Assembly (NCBI GenBank): GCA_903903365.1
Contig: CAIUYS010000222.1
Coordinates: 1-6,189, forward strand
Reading direction: 5' to 3'
DNA: 6,189 nucleotides
Origin: an uncultured Methylococcaceae bacterium
GTDB lineage: Bacteria; Pseudomonadota; Gammaproteobacteria; Methylococcales; Methylomonadaceae
Positions within the stretch are counted from its first letter, which is position 1. Every line of letters begins with the position of its first letter. The position numbers and the translations under genes are program-made. The notes below the pieces were generated by a model, which did no database searches, was not told where the DNA came from, and saw only the letters and a program-made list of their open reading frames with translations. This document shows positions 1-5,905 of the stretch, piece by piece.

Positions 1-99
1 ACAGTCTCTCCAGCTTGGGAACCACGAAGCCGAAGCTCCAGCTTCGCAAGACTGGAAACTGAAGCTTCCAGGTCTGCATTCCCAAGCTGGAGAGACTGT
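1..99. repeat. Palindromic repeat element with perfect 20-bp terminal inverted repeats
   Basis: Bases 1-20 and 80-99 are exact reverse complements over all 20 positions (outer arm ACAGTCTCTCCAGCTTGGGA). Inside is a perfect 7-bp hairpin with a 2-base loop (31-37 with 40-46), then a shorter dyad (TGGAA at 53-57 with TTCCA at 66-70). There is no room for a transposase, so this is a small non-autonomous element of MITE or REP type, or a structured intergenic repeat. The element starts at the window edge and may extend further left. Bases 100-205 beside it hold no gene, only minor dyads (127-132 with 145-150; 157-162 with 170-175). Confidence 0.8.
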
Positions 100-205
100 G
101 AAAGTCTTCAAAATTCGGGTTGAATTTTGATTTCGGAAACCAAGAATCAATGACTTATAGCAGTTTTTTTGCTATTTCGTGTTGATTTTGGTTGTTTTTG
201 ATAAT

Positions 206-257
206 ACTTTCACAGTCTCTCCGGCTTGGTAACCAGGTTTTGGAAGCTTCAGCTTCC
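206..257. repeat. Partial second copy of the left-end repeat element
   Basis: Bases 212-235 match the left arm of the first element (1-24) with two differences. The same 7-bp hairpin design with a 2-base loop follows (242-248 with 251-257), at exactly the same 30-base offset from the start of the arm. The sequence just outside the arm (ACTTTC, 206-211) also matches, in inverted orientation, the bases just right of the first copy (100-105). No closing right arm is visible downstream, so this copy is a half or decayed element. Confidence 0.65.
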
Positions 258-323
258 TGTTTCGGGGCGATGGAGTTTTGGAACCAGTCAATGTGATATT
301 GAAAACCCCGAACCTGTTGTTTT

Positions 324-348
324 CTTGATATTAATCAAGTTTTTTTTT
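324..348. promoter_or_regulatory. FNR/Anr-type dyad TTGAT-N4-ATCAA, or weak terminator
   Basis: TTGAT (325-329), four bases, ATCAA (334-338) is an exact match to the FNR/Anr consensus half-sites and spacing. It lies about 85 bases upstream of the ATG at 416. The dyad extends to a 6-bp stem (CTTGAT with ATCAAG) followed directly by a run of nine T residues, so it could also be a weak AT-rich intrinsic terminator reading rightward. The centre (331.5) is not at the usual -41.5 from the best promoter candidate nearby. Both readings stay open. Confidence 0.45.
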
Positions 349-351
349 GGA

Positions 352-380
352 TTGACACCGGTAACCATACAGGCTACTTT
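352..380 (+). promoter_or_regulatory. Candidate sigma-70 promoter for the coiled-coil protein
   Basis: A perfect -35 hexamer TTGACA (352-357) is followed after 17 bases by TACTTT (375-380), a poor -10 with three matches to TATAAT. Transcription would start near 387, giving a leader of about 29 bases with AGGGGA (405-410) five bases before the ATG at 416. The -10 is the weak point. An activator bound at the dyad just upstream could compensate. Confidence 0.35.
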
Positions 381-415
381 GGGCACACAACTTCCTTAAT
401 TGACAGGGGAAATCT

Positions 416-700
416 ATGGCAACTATAACTTTTGATACTCATAAATTTATCCGTACATTAAAAGCTGCCGGCGTTCCGGAAAGCCAAGCCGAAGCGTTTT
501 CAGAAGCGTTTAAGGATGCTCAAGGTGAGGCCGAGATTGCTACCAAGCGGGATATTGATGATGTACGACGTGATATTGATGACTTACGCCGTGATATGGA
601 CGCACGATTTATTCAGTCCGAACAACGTCTAATTATAAAGCTGGGTACGCTTATGGCTCTTGCCATTGGTATTGTTGCCGCACTGGTTAAGTTGCTTTAA
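416..700 (+). CDS. Small membrane-anchored coiled-coil protein, CCDC90/DUF1640-like
   Basis: The 94-residue product has a short N-terminal head containing FDTHKFIRTL (residues 6-15) and an Ala/Glu-rich helix (about 21-43). A charged coiled coil follows, with three heptad-like units beginning at D46, D53 and D60 (RDIDD type), and then one C-terminal hydrophobic segment (about 73-93). This order of head, stalk and membrane anchor is that of prokaryotic relatives of the mitochondrial CCDC90/MCUR1 family (DUF1640). Their bacterial function is not established, and the family call is from recognition, not a search. The start is supported by AGGGGA five bases before the ATG. The gene stands alone between repeats and non-coding DNA. 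A membrane-tethered trimeric or oligomeric stalk is the likely form. Confidence 0.8.
   Translation: MATITFDTHKFIRTLKAAGVPESQAEAFSEAFKDAQGEAEIATKRDIDDVRRDIDDLRRDMDARFIQSEQRLIIKLGTLMALAIGIVAALVKLL
551..592 (+). repeat. Tandem 21-bp repeat encoding coiled-coil heptads
   Basis: Two adjacent 21-bp units (551-571 and 572-592) differ at only three positions. Each encodes one seven-residue unit (DIDDVRR, then DIDDLRR). A third, diverged unit starts at 593 (DMDAR). Heptad-length duplication preserves the coiled-coil register, so the stalk could lengthen or shorten without losing its fold. Confidence 0.75.
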
Positions 701-810
701 TGGACGCGTGATTTCCATAAGTCAAATATTATGAAATTTGGAGAATACTGTCTTTTGAATTAGGCTCTAACTTTAAATGTTCAATATTGTATTTCGGTAT
801 ATATTTTCTT

Positions 811-963
811 ATGGGCGCATTAGGTTTTGGTGGGCGTTATTTTTCCCAATTTTTTTATGCTTTGGGAAAAAATAAATCTGGAAATACTTTTCTTGGACTT
901 ACAGTTTTCGCTTCTATAATTGGTTATGCATTATTTGGTTGTGGCACTATATGGCGCATATAG
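811..963 (+). CDS. Possible small hydrophobic protein or gene remnant
   Basis: A 50-codon frame runs from ATG 811 to TAG 961-963. The product has a Gly/aromatic-rich start (MGALGFGGRYF), a short polar loop (GKNKSGN, about residues 19-25) and one clear hydrophobic segment (about 27-45). The frame is open upstream to 721, where further hydrophobic residues would form a second membrane segment, but no in-frame ATG or good ribosome binding site is present there, nor before 811. I do not recognise a family. It could be a small membrane protein, the 3' end of a decayed gene, or chance. A strong hairpin overlaps its stop codon, as expected at a gene end. Confidence 0.3.
   Translation: MGALGFGGRYFSQFFYALGKNKSGNTFLGLTVFASIIGYALFGCGTIWRI
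893..920 (+). promoter_or_regulatory. Candidate promoter for the lipoprotein-HEPN operon
   Basis: A perfect -10 hexamer TATAAT (915-920) lies 16 bases after TTGGAC (893-898), which keeps only the TTG of the -35 consensus. Start of transcription would fall near 927, leaving a leader of about 100 bases that contains the 943-967 hairpin. The region is AT-rich, so a chance TATAAT is quite possible. Confidence 0.3.
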
Positions 964-970
964 TGCCTTT
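943..970 (+). terminator. 10-bp perfect hairpin, possible terminator or leader structure
   Basis: GGCACTATAT (943-952) pairs perfectly with ATATAGTGCC (958-967) across a 5-base loop, followed by only three T residues. It overlaps the stop of the small frame ending at 963 and lies 59 bases before the start of the lipoprotein gene. The short T-run makes it a weak intrinsic terminator. A leader hairpin or a protein-binding palindrome for the downstream operon is equally possible. The hairpin itself is certain; its role is not. Confidence 0.5.
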
Positions 971-1025
971 GCGAAACAATTTGCACTGTAACCTGAAAGC
1001 TCTCAATTCATTTTCTAGGAACATG

Positions 1026-2849
1026 ATGATATTTTCCAATATTGCTGTACTGATTATTTTTTTATTGCCGCTGGTTGGGTGCGATAAAAATGATTCAGAA
1101 GCTAATAGCCAAGAGGTAACAGCCTCTATGGAGTCAAAAGAGCTTACACCAGCGGAGTCGATTGCGATGTTGCAAAAAGCAGCGGGTCTAGGGGATGCTA
1201 AAGCCCAATTTAACCTCGGCTTGAAGTATTACAAAGGTGAAGGTGTACCCAAGGACTCAGCCATAGCATTGGAATGGTTTCAAAAAGCAGCTGTCCTGGG
1301 GTTTCCTGATGCGCAAACCCAACTAGGTGATTTGTATGGCAGTGGTTATTATTTACCCAGAGACGCTGTAAAGTCAGTAGAGTGGTATCAAAAAGCGGCT
1401 ACCCAGGGAAATGTTTATGCACAAATTAAACTTGGTATGGCATATTACAAAGGTGAAGGTGTATTAAAAGATACTGTTAAAGCAGAGGAGTTGTATGAAA
1501 AAGCGGGGGCTCAAGGGGATGCTAAAACACAATTTTGGATTTCTACGCTTTATTCTTATGGTTTTAATGCACCTGAGGACGCTGTAAAATCAGCAGAATG
1601 GTTGCAAAAAGCAGCAGTACAGGGGGATGCTGGATCGCAAACCAACCTTGGTTTAGCATATAACAACGGTAAGGGGGTTCCCAAGGATGCAACTAAGGGA
1701 GTGGAATGGTATCGAAAAGCAGCAGCGCAGGGGTATGCAGATGCACAATTTCGTCTCGCATGGTCGTATTATAAAGGTAAAGGTGTACCCGAGGATGCCC
1801 TAATAGCAAAGGAGTGGTTTCAAAAAGCAGCGATGCAGGAGGATGCGGACTCACAATTCCGACTCGGTGAAATGTATTGCAATGGTCATGGTGTGCCAAA
1901 GAATGCGGCCAAGGCAGTGGAGTGGTGGAAAAAAGCAGCAGTACATGGGAATCAGGATGCAAAATTTAACCTCGGTGAGATGTATCTCAAAGGAGAAGGT
2001 GTTAGCAAAGACATAGTTCGAGCATATACCTGGTTTAAGAATGCAGCTATTGGTGACGATACAGATCTGAATATGAATGCTCGATTACGGGCGGATTGGC
2101 TTGAAAAGCAACTAACTGATGCAGAGTTCACCGAGTACCAGCGATTAGCCTCTGATTTTGTACACATGACTGCCTTGTTAGAATCTGATGATACAGAGCC
2201 ACTCAAAAATAAACCCCAAAAACAAGCCACCGGCACTGCGTTTATAATCAGTAGCGAAGGTCATGCTTTGACTAACCATCATGTTATCAATGGCTGTGCC
2301 GAATTAAAAGTCGCTGGACGTGATGGTGTAGCGAAAGTTATTACTTCCGACAGTGTGAATGACCTTGCATTATTGCTTTTGCCAGATAAAAGCATTGACA
2401 TTGCCAAGTTGAATCCGGAGCCAGGAAAGGTACGGCAAGGTGAGGATGTCATTGTGTTCGGTTATCCGTTAAATTCTGTACTTTCATCAGGCGGTAACCT
2501 AACTCCAGGTATTCTGAGTGCGTTAACAGGACTAGGCAATAATACCAACCAGATACAAATTACCGCACCGATTCAACCCGGCTCTAGCGGTAGTCCTGTG
2601 ATGGACAAAAAAGGTGATGTAATGGGCGTGGTATCAATGATGCTAGACGATGGCAAGATGGCTAAAGCTACTGGACAAGTTGGGCAGAACGTCAATTTTG
2701 CGGTTAATGGACAAACTGTTAGAGCATTTCTCGATACAAATAATGTGCCATACAAAACAGGTGGGGGGGTTTTCTCATATGAAAAGGAAAATGCTGATAT
2801 TGCAGATGAAGCACGCAAATGGACAGTGCTGGTGGAGTGTTGGAAATGA
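1026..2849 (+). CDS. Predicted lipoprotein: Sel1-like repeats fused to a trypsin-like serine protease
   Basis: The 607-residue product begins with a lipoprotein signal peptide of 18 residues ending in the lipobox L-V-G-C (Cys19). Eight Sel1-like repeats of 36 residues follow (about 56-343), then a helical linker, then an HtrA/DegP-type protease domain without PDZ (about 395-580). The triad is visible: His419 in TNHHV, Asp446 in NDLALL, Ser521 in GSSGSP. Spacings of 27 and 75 are close to those of DegP. Sel1 repeats form helical scaffolds for protein binding, so they may present substrates to the protease; this is inference. Asp at position +2 after the Cys is the E. coli inner-membrane retention residue, though Lys at +3 may weaken it. 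I chose ATG 1026 because AGGA (1017-1020) is well spaced and the signal peptide starts there. A frame-open ATG at 939 would bury the signal peptide and sit just upstream of the hairpin. The gene overlaps the next by four bases. Confidence 0.88.
   Translation: MIFSNIAVLIIFLLPLVGCDKNDSEANSQEVTASMESKELTPAESIAMLQKAAGLGDAKAQFNLGLKYYKGEGVPKDSAIALEWFQKAAVLGFPDAQTQLGDLYGSGYYLPRDAVKSVEWYQKAATQGNVYAQIKLGMAYYKGEGVLKDTVKAEELYEKAGAQGDAKTQFWISTLYSYGFNAPEDAVKSAEWLQKAAVQGDAGSQTNLGLAYNNGKGVPKDATKGVEWYRKAAAQGYADAQFRLAWSYYKGKGVPEDALIAKEWFQKAAMQEDADSQFRLGEMYCNGHGVPKNAAKAVEWWKKAAVHGNQDAKFNLGEMYLKGEGVSKDIVRAYTWFKNAAIGDDTDLNMNARLRADWLEKQLTDAEFTEYQRLASDFVHMTALLESDDTEPLKNKPQKQATGTAFIISSEGHALTNHHVINGCAELKVAGRDGVAKVITSDSVNDLALLLLPDKSIDIAKLNPEPGKVRQGEDVIVFGYPLNSVLSSGGNLTPGILSALTGLGNNTNQIQITAPIQPGSSGSPVMDKKGDVMGVVSMMLDDGKMAKATGQVGQNVNFAVNGQTVRAFLDTNNVPYKTGGGVFSYEKENADIADEARKWTVLVECWK
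1191..2054 (+). repeat. Eight in-frame 108-bp Sel1-like repeats
   Basis: Eight units of exactly 108 bp (36 residues) begin at 1191, 1299, 1407, 1515, 1623, 1731, 1839 and 1947, with no insertion or deletion. Typical marks are the AQ near the start, the YYKGEGVPKD-like turn and the EWxQKAA helix end. Units 2 and 4 share a variant form (P-x-DAVKS-x-EW, without the KGEGV turn), while units 1 and 3 share YYKGEGV. This pattern suggests that a two-repeat block was duplicated. Confidence 0.85.
2831..2849 (+). promoter_or_regulatory. Internal ribosome binding site and ATGA translational coupling
   Basis: GGTGGAG (2831-2837) lies eight bases before ATG 2846, inside the end of the lipoprotein gene. 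The ATG overlaps that gene's TGA stop (2847-2849) as ATGA. This arrangement usually gives coupled translation. It decides the downstream start against the in-frame ATG at 2819, which has no comparable site. Confidence 0.75.
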
Positions 2850-3394
2850 CTAAAGACGTTAATCTGGCCATTGCAGATGTTGAATTTGCTTTTCGACAAC
2901 TTGAGTTTGCCATTAAGTTGATGTGCTATTGCGAGCAGAATCATCTCGACAGAAGTAAATTTGATACGGATGTAACTCTACTTCTGGAAACCGAAAATGT
3001 TGGATTCCCCGCCGGAAATTTCAAGACACTTGAGTCCATTATCTTTGCGTCGCAAATCCAAGTCGGCGTATCGTTCGGCGTTTCCGCCATCTTGCTTGAT
3101 GCAGCCTATGAGGCAACTGGAGTTCGAAAAAACCTAAAGTCGCGCGCCCCAGAGGATGATCTGCGAATCCTAGTTTATATGGTGCGTAACGCTTTCGCCC
3201 ACAATATGGCGGCACCTCGGTGGCAGTTACATGGCAAAGACTTTCAACGAATTTTTTCACTCCCTCTTGAAGACACAATTGCTGTTGTTGATTTCTCGTC
3301 ATATAACGAAAAGATCTTTTCATATGAACACATCGGCGGGTTCGCACAGTGGTTTAAGATCAAGACTGCCGTAATTCGATCAATTGCATTGTAA
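2846..3394 (+). CDS. HEPN-like protein with R-N-x3-H motif
   Basis: The 182-residue product has no signal peptide or membrane segment and is predicted to be cytoplasmic. Two long helical stretches (about residues 4-34 and 58-92) precede DLRILVYMVRNAFAH, with Arg114, Asn115 and His119. R-x4-H with a polar residue after the Arg is the signature of HEPN-superfamily RNases, found in toxins, Abi proteins and Cas effectors. The C-terminal part (about 125-182) is mixed and unassigned. I do not recognise a named family, and the motif alone does not prove RNase activity; a non-catalytic HEPN-like fold is the main alternative. No MNT antitoxin is encoded next to it. Its only partner in view is the protease lipoprotein whose stop codon it overlaps, so it is probably expressed from that gene's transcript. 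Confidence 0.7.
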   Translation: MTKDVNLAIADVEFAFRQLEFAIKLMCYCEQNHLDRSKFDTDVTLLLETENVGFPAGNFKTLESIIFASQIQVGVSFGVSAILLDAAYEATGVRKNLKSRAPEDDLRILVYMVRNAFAHNMAAPRWQLHGKDFQRIFSLPLEDTIAVVDFSSYNEKIFSYEHIGGFAQWFKIKTAVIRSIAL

Positions 3395-3402
3395 GCATCG
3401 CG

Positions 3403-3516
3403 TAGCAAGTAGCCTCGATGTAACGCATAAATAGCCATAATCATGGTCAAGTCTTTCAGTATTACATTATTTCAAAATTTTATGGCGTCATTATCCAAAT
3501 TTCATAGCAAGTAGCC
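3403..3516. repeat. 12-bp direct repeat in the convergent intergenic region
   Basis: TAGCAAGTAGCC occurs exactly at 3403-3414 and 3505-3516, 102 bases apart. The bases after each copy (GATTTAGCGCAG in the second) recall a worn form of the common proteobacterial intergenic repeat that begins GTAGCC-CGGAT; this likeness is from memory. The 3395-3593 interval has no convincing gene, tRNA or strong terminator for either of the convergent genes. Confidence 0.4.
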
Positions 3517-3593
3517 GATTTAGCGCAGAGGTGTCCAAGATATCTAAAGTCTGCAAATTTTCGATTCTACTCTATTGTGAAAGAGCCAAGGTT

Positions 3594-5858
3594 TTATCTC
3601 AATTGACTTCCAACTTCGATGATTTGCCCAAAACTGATACCGGCATCATTACCGGGAATTTGTTTGGGTAAATAGACTTTAAAGCCTTCTGCCTTCAGTA
3701 AAGTGCTGACATACTCTGTTAATACGCGATTTTGAAACACGCCACCGGTTAAACCTACCGCACTAAAATGATGTTTAGTGCGAATTTGTTTGGCCTGTTT
3801 AAGCAAAGCCATTGCCAAGCTGGCATGAAAACAACGACTTCGCTCAGGGATGGTTAATTGCTTATTCTGTAGCATCGGAATAAGCGGACTCCAGTCGCTT
3901 AACCATAAACCATCGTCATTACGGTTTAAAGGTAAATCAATACCTGCCCCCGTTAGTTCACCACTGACTGCTTCCAACCACATTGGGGCATGGCCTTCAT
4001 AATCTGCCTTTTGCACCAGACCGGTTAACGCTGCAGCGGCATCAAATAAACGACCGACTGAACTGGATAACGGGCTGTTGATTTGTTTTTGCCAGGCTTG
4101 TTTGAGCAAGCCGGTTTTGGTGGGGCATTCAGACCAGTCTTGACCGTGTTCCCAGCATAAAGCCAAGGCGCTGCGCCAAGGTTCCCGTCCTGCTTTTTCT
4201 CCACCGGGCAACCGAAAAGAACGAAAAGAACTCACCCGTTGCCAGTTTCCCGGCCTGCCGAATAAACCTTCGCCGCCCCAAATTGTGCCATCTTCACCGT
4301 AGCCGGTGCCATCCCAAGTAAATACCAATGCGGGTTCGGATATGGACTGTTCAGCGATTAAAGCAGACGCATGGGCATGATGATGAAATACTTTATGCAC
4401 GATTAAGCCGGAATTTTCAGCCCAACGACTGGCACTATAATCCGGGTGAGCATCACAGACACAGTGTTTTACGGTAATGCCATATAGTCGGGTAAGATCA
4501 GCGATGGTTTGTTCAAATACCTGTTGGCTTCTGGGTGAGCCAAGATCGCCGATATGGGGAGACATAACCACGCGCTTGTCCCAAGCCAGCGCGATGGTGT
4601 TTTTCTTATGACCACCCACTGCCAACAGCGGGCTAGACAAGGTAAAAGGCAGGCTAAACTCTAATGGTGCAGCGCCACGCCCCAAGCGTATGGGCTGTGC
4701 CTTACCGGCAATGACTCTGTAAACGCTGTCATCGGCAGGCCGTAGTATCGGGCGGTTATGATGTAAAAAAGCATCAGCGATATGCCCCAATCGAGCCTCA
4801 ACCTGCTCGGGTTGGGTTAATACCGGCTCACCGCTGATGTTGGCAGAAGTCGCAATTAAAGGCGACGCGTAATCTTCCAGTAATAAATGATGTAACGGAC
4901 TATAAGGCAGCATGAGGCCTAACTCGTGCATTCCAGGTGCGACCGATTCAGCCAGATCGGTGTCGGGGCGTTTTTTTATCAGCACGATGGGGCGACTGGG
5001 ATCAGTTAGTTGAGCCACTTCCGTTGCAGTAGCATCCGCGTAGCGTCGAACATGACCCAGGCCGTCAGCGCCAGACCACGGCAACATCACCGCCAAGGGT
5101 TTAAAGCGGCGAAGTTTACGTTGGCGCAATTTTAATACGACGGTTTCGGAGGTTGCCGAACAGAGTAAATGATAACCACCAATACCTTTAACGGCAACAA
5201 TTAAGCCCGCTTGCAGCGCCGCGACTGTGGCTTTAATAGCGGCTTCGTTGTCGTTAATATCAACCATGCCAGGTTGGCGAAAATCAAGAGTCGGGCCGCA
5301 AGCGGGGCAGGCCAGTGGTTGTGCGTGAAAGCGTCGGTCCAGCGGATTTTCATAGTCTTTACGGCACTCAGGACACAGCGGAAAAGCTGCCATGCTGGTG
5401 TTGGGCCGATCATAAGGCAGTTGTTCGATTAAGGTGTATCGGGGGCCACATTGGGTGCAGTTAATAAATGGATAACGGTAACGGCGCTGCGTTTTATCGT
5501 GCATCTCTGCCAAGCAATCATCACAGATAAAATAATCAGGAGGAATATGGGCCTGGCTGACATCACCCGATACACTGGGCAGTATAGAAAAAGTAGCCAG
5601 TTTAACCGGACAAACGGTTTGCGATAGGGGTTGATCAGGTTTGGCTAAAGGCGGGGCGTTGGTTGTTAATTGTTGCTCAAACAGATCCAGATTTTTAAGT
5701 GTGCCTTGTACCCATATTTCGACTTGTCCTGCACGGTTACGAACCCAGCCTGACAAACGGTGTTGATGAGCCAAGCGACTGACAAAAGGTCTAAAACCAA
5801 CGCCTTGAACTCTTCCTGTTACTTTGATTTGTCTGGCTTGTGGGTTGTCAGTAGTCAA
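3594..5858 (-). CDS. hypF: Carbamoyltransferase HypF, [NiFe]-hydrogenase maturation
   Basis: HypF converts carbamoyl phosphate with ATP to carbamoyl adenylate and passes the carbamoyl group to the C-terminal Cys of HypE, the source of the cyanide ligands of [NiFe]-hydrogenases, in the cytoplasm. All domains are present and intact. The acylphosphatase domain has GRVQGVGFRPF (Arg23) and Asn41. Two zinc fingers follow, each C-x2-C-x18-C-x2-C (Cys112-137 and Cys162-187). Next are a YrdC-like domain (about 205-395; KGIGGYH, SANISGEP) and a Kae1-like domain (about 410-754; HHHAH at 492-496, WDGTGYGEDG, GLTGGVFQN, GNDAG). No ATG start exists. TTG 5858 gives 754 residues and puts Arg23 and Asn41 at the E. 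coli HypF numbers, with GGA eight bases upstream. TTG 5918 (774 residues) has no spaced ribosome site and lies in a palindromic repeat. No other hyp gene is in view. Confidence 0.96.
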   Translation of the reverse strand: MTTDNPQARQIKVTGRVQGVGFRPFVSRLAHQHRLSGWVRNRAGQVEIWVQGTLKNLDLFEQQLTTNAPPLAKPDQPLSQTVCPVKLATFSILPSVSGDVSQAHIPPDYFICDDCLAEMHDKTQRRYRYPFINCTQCGPRYTLIEQLPYDRPNTSMAAFPLCPECRKDYENPLDRRFHAQPLACPACGPTLDFRQPGMVDINDNEAAIKATVAALQAGLIVAVKGIGGYHLLCSATSETVVLKLRQRKLRRFKPLAVMLPWSGADGLGHVRRYADATATEVAQLTDPSRPIVLIKKRPDTDLAESVAPGMHELGLMLPYSPLHHLLLEDYASPLIATSANISGEPVLTQPEQVEARLGHIADAFLHHNRPILRPADDSVYRVIAGKAQPIRLGRGAAPLEFSLPFTLSSPLLAVGGHKKNTIALAWDKRVVMSPHIGDLGSPRSQQVFEQTIADLTRLYGITVKHCVCDAHPDYSASRWAENSGLIVHKVFHHHAHASALIAEQSISEPALVFTWDGTGYGEDGTIWGGEGLFGRPGNWQRVSSFRSFRLPGGEKAGREPWRSALALCWEHGQDWSECPTKTGLLKQAWQKQINSPLSSSVGRLFDAAAALTGLVQKADYEGHAPMWLEAVSGELTGAGIDLPLNRNDDGLWLSDWSPLIPMLQNKQLTIPERSRCFHASLAMALLKQAKQIRTKHHFSAVGLTGGVFQNRVLTEYVSTLLKAEGFKVYLPKQIPGNDAGISFGQIIEVGSQLR

Positions 5859-5905
5859 TAGATAATTCCGTAATGATACTTTATTTAAAATTACCCTGAA
5901 GCGTG

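Noticed and set aside
400..405. A second TTGACA hexamer
   Set aside because: It sits only ten bases before the ATG at 416, overlapping the ribosome binding site, so it cannot serve as a -35 for this gene.
1191..2054. Regular 108-bp periodicity that could suggest an array
   Set aside because: It is an in-frame protein repeat (Sel1-like, 36 residues) with variable DNA and no spacer pattern, so it is not a CRISPR array.
1693..2236. Minus-strand open frames opposite the lipoprotein gene
   Set aside because: Their products (rich in His/Leu/Pro or low-information) mirror the Sel1 repeats on the other strand and show no domain or ribosome site.
2819..2845. Earlier ATG start for the HEPN-like protein
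   Set aside because: ATG 2846 has a better-spaced GGTGGAG and the classical ATGA overlap; the extra nine residues look like read-through of the neighbour's DNA.
2650..2853. Plus-strand 67-residue frame inside the protease domain
   Set aside because: It is out of frame with the intact serine-protease domain and has no recognisable features.
2573..2944. Minus-strand frames across the protease-HEPN junction
   Set aside because: They are antisense to two well-supported genes and have no recognisable content.
5211..5432. Plus-strand frame opposite the hypF zinc-finger region
   Set aside because: It is a shadow of hypF, whose Cys motifs are intact on the minus strand.
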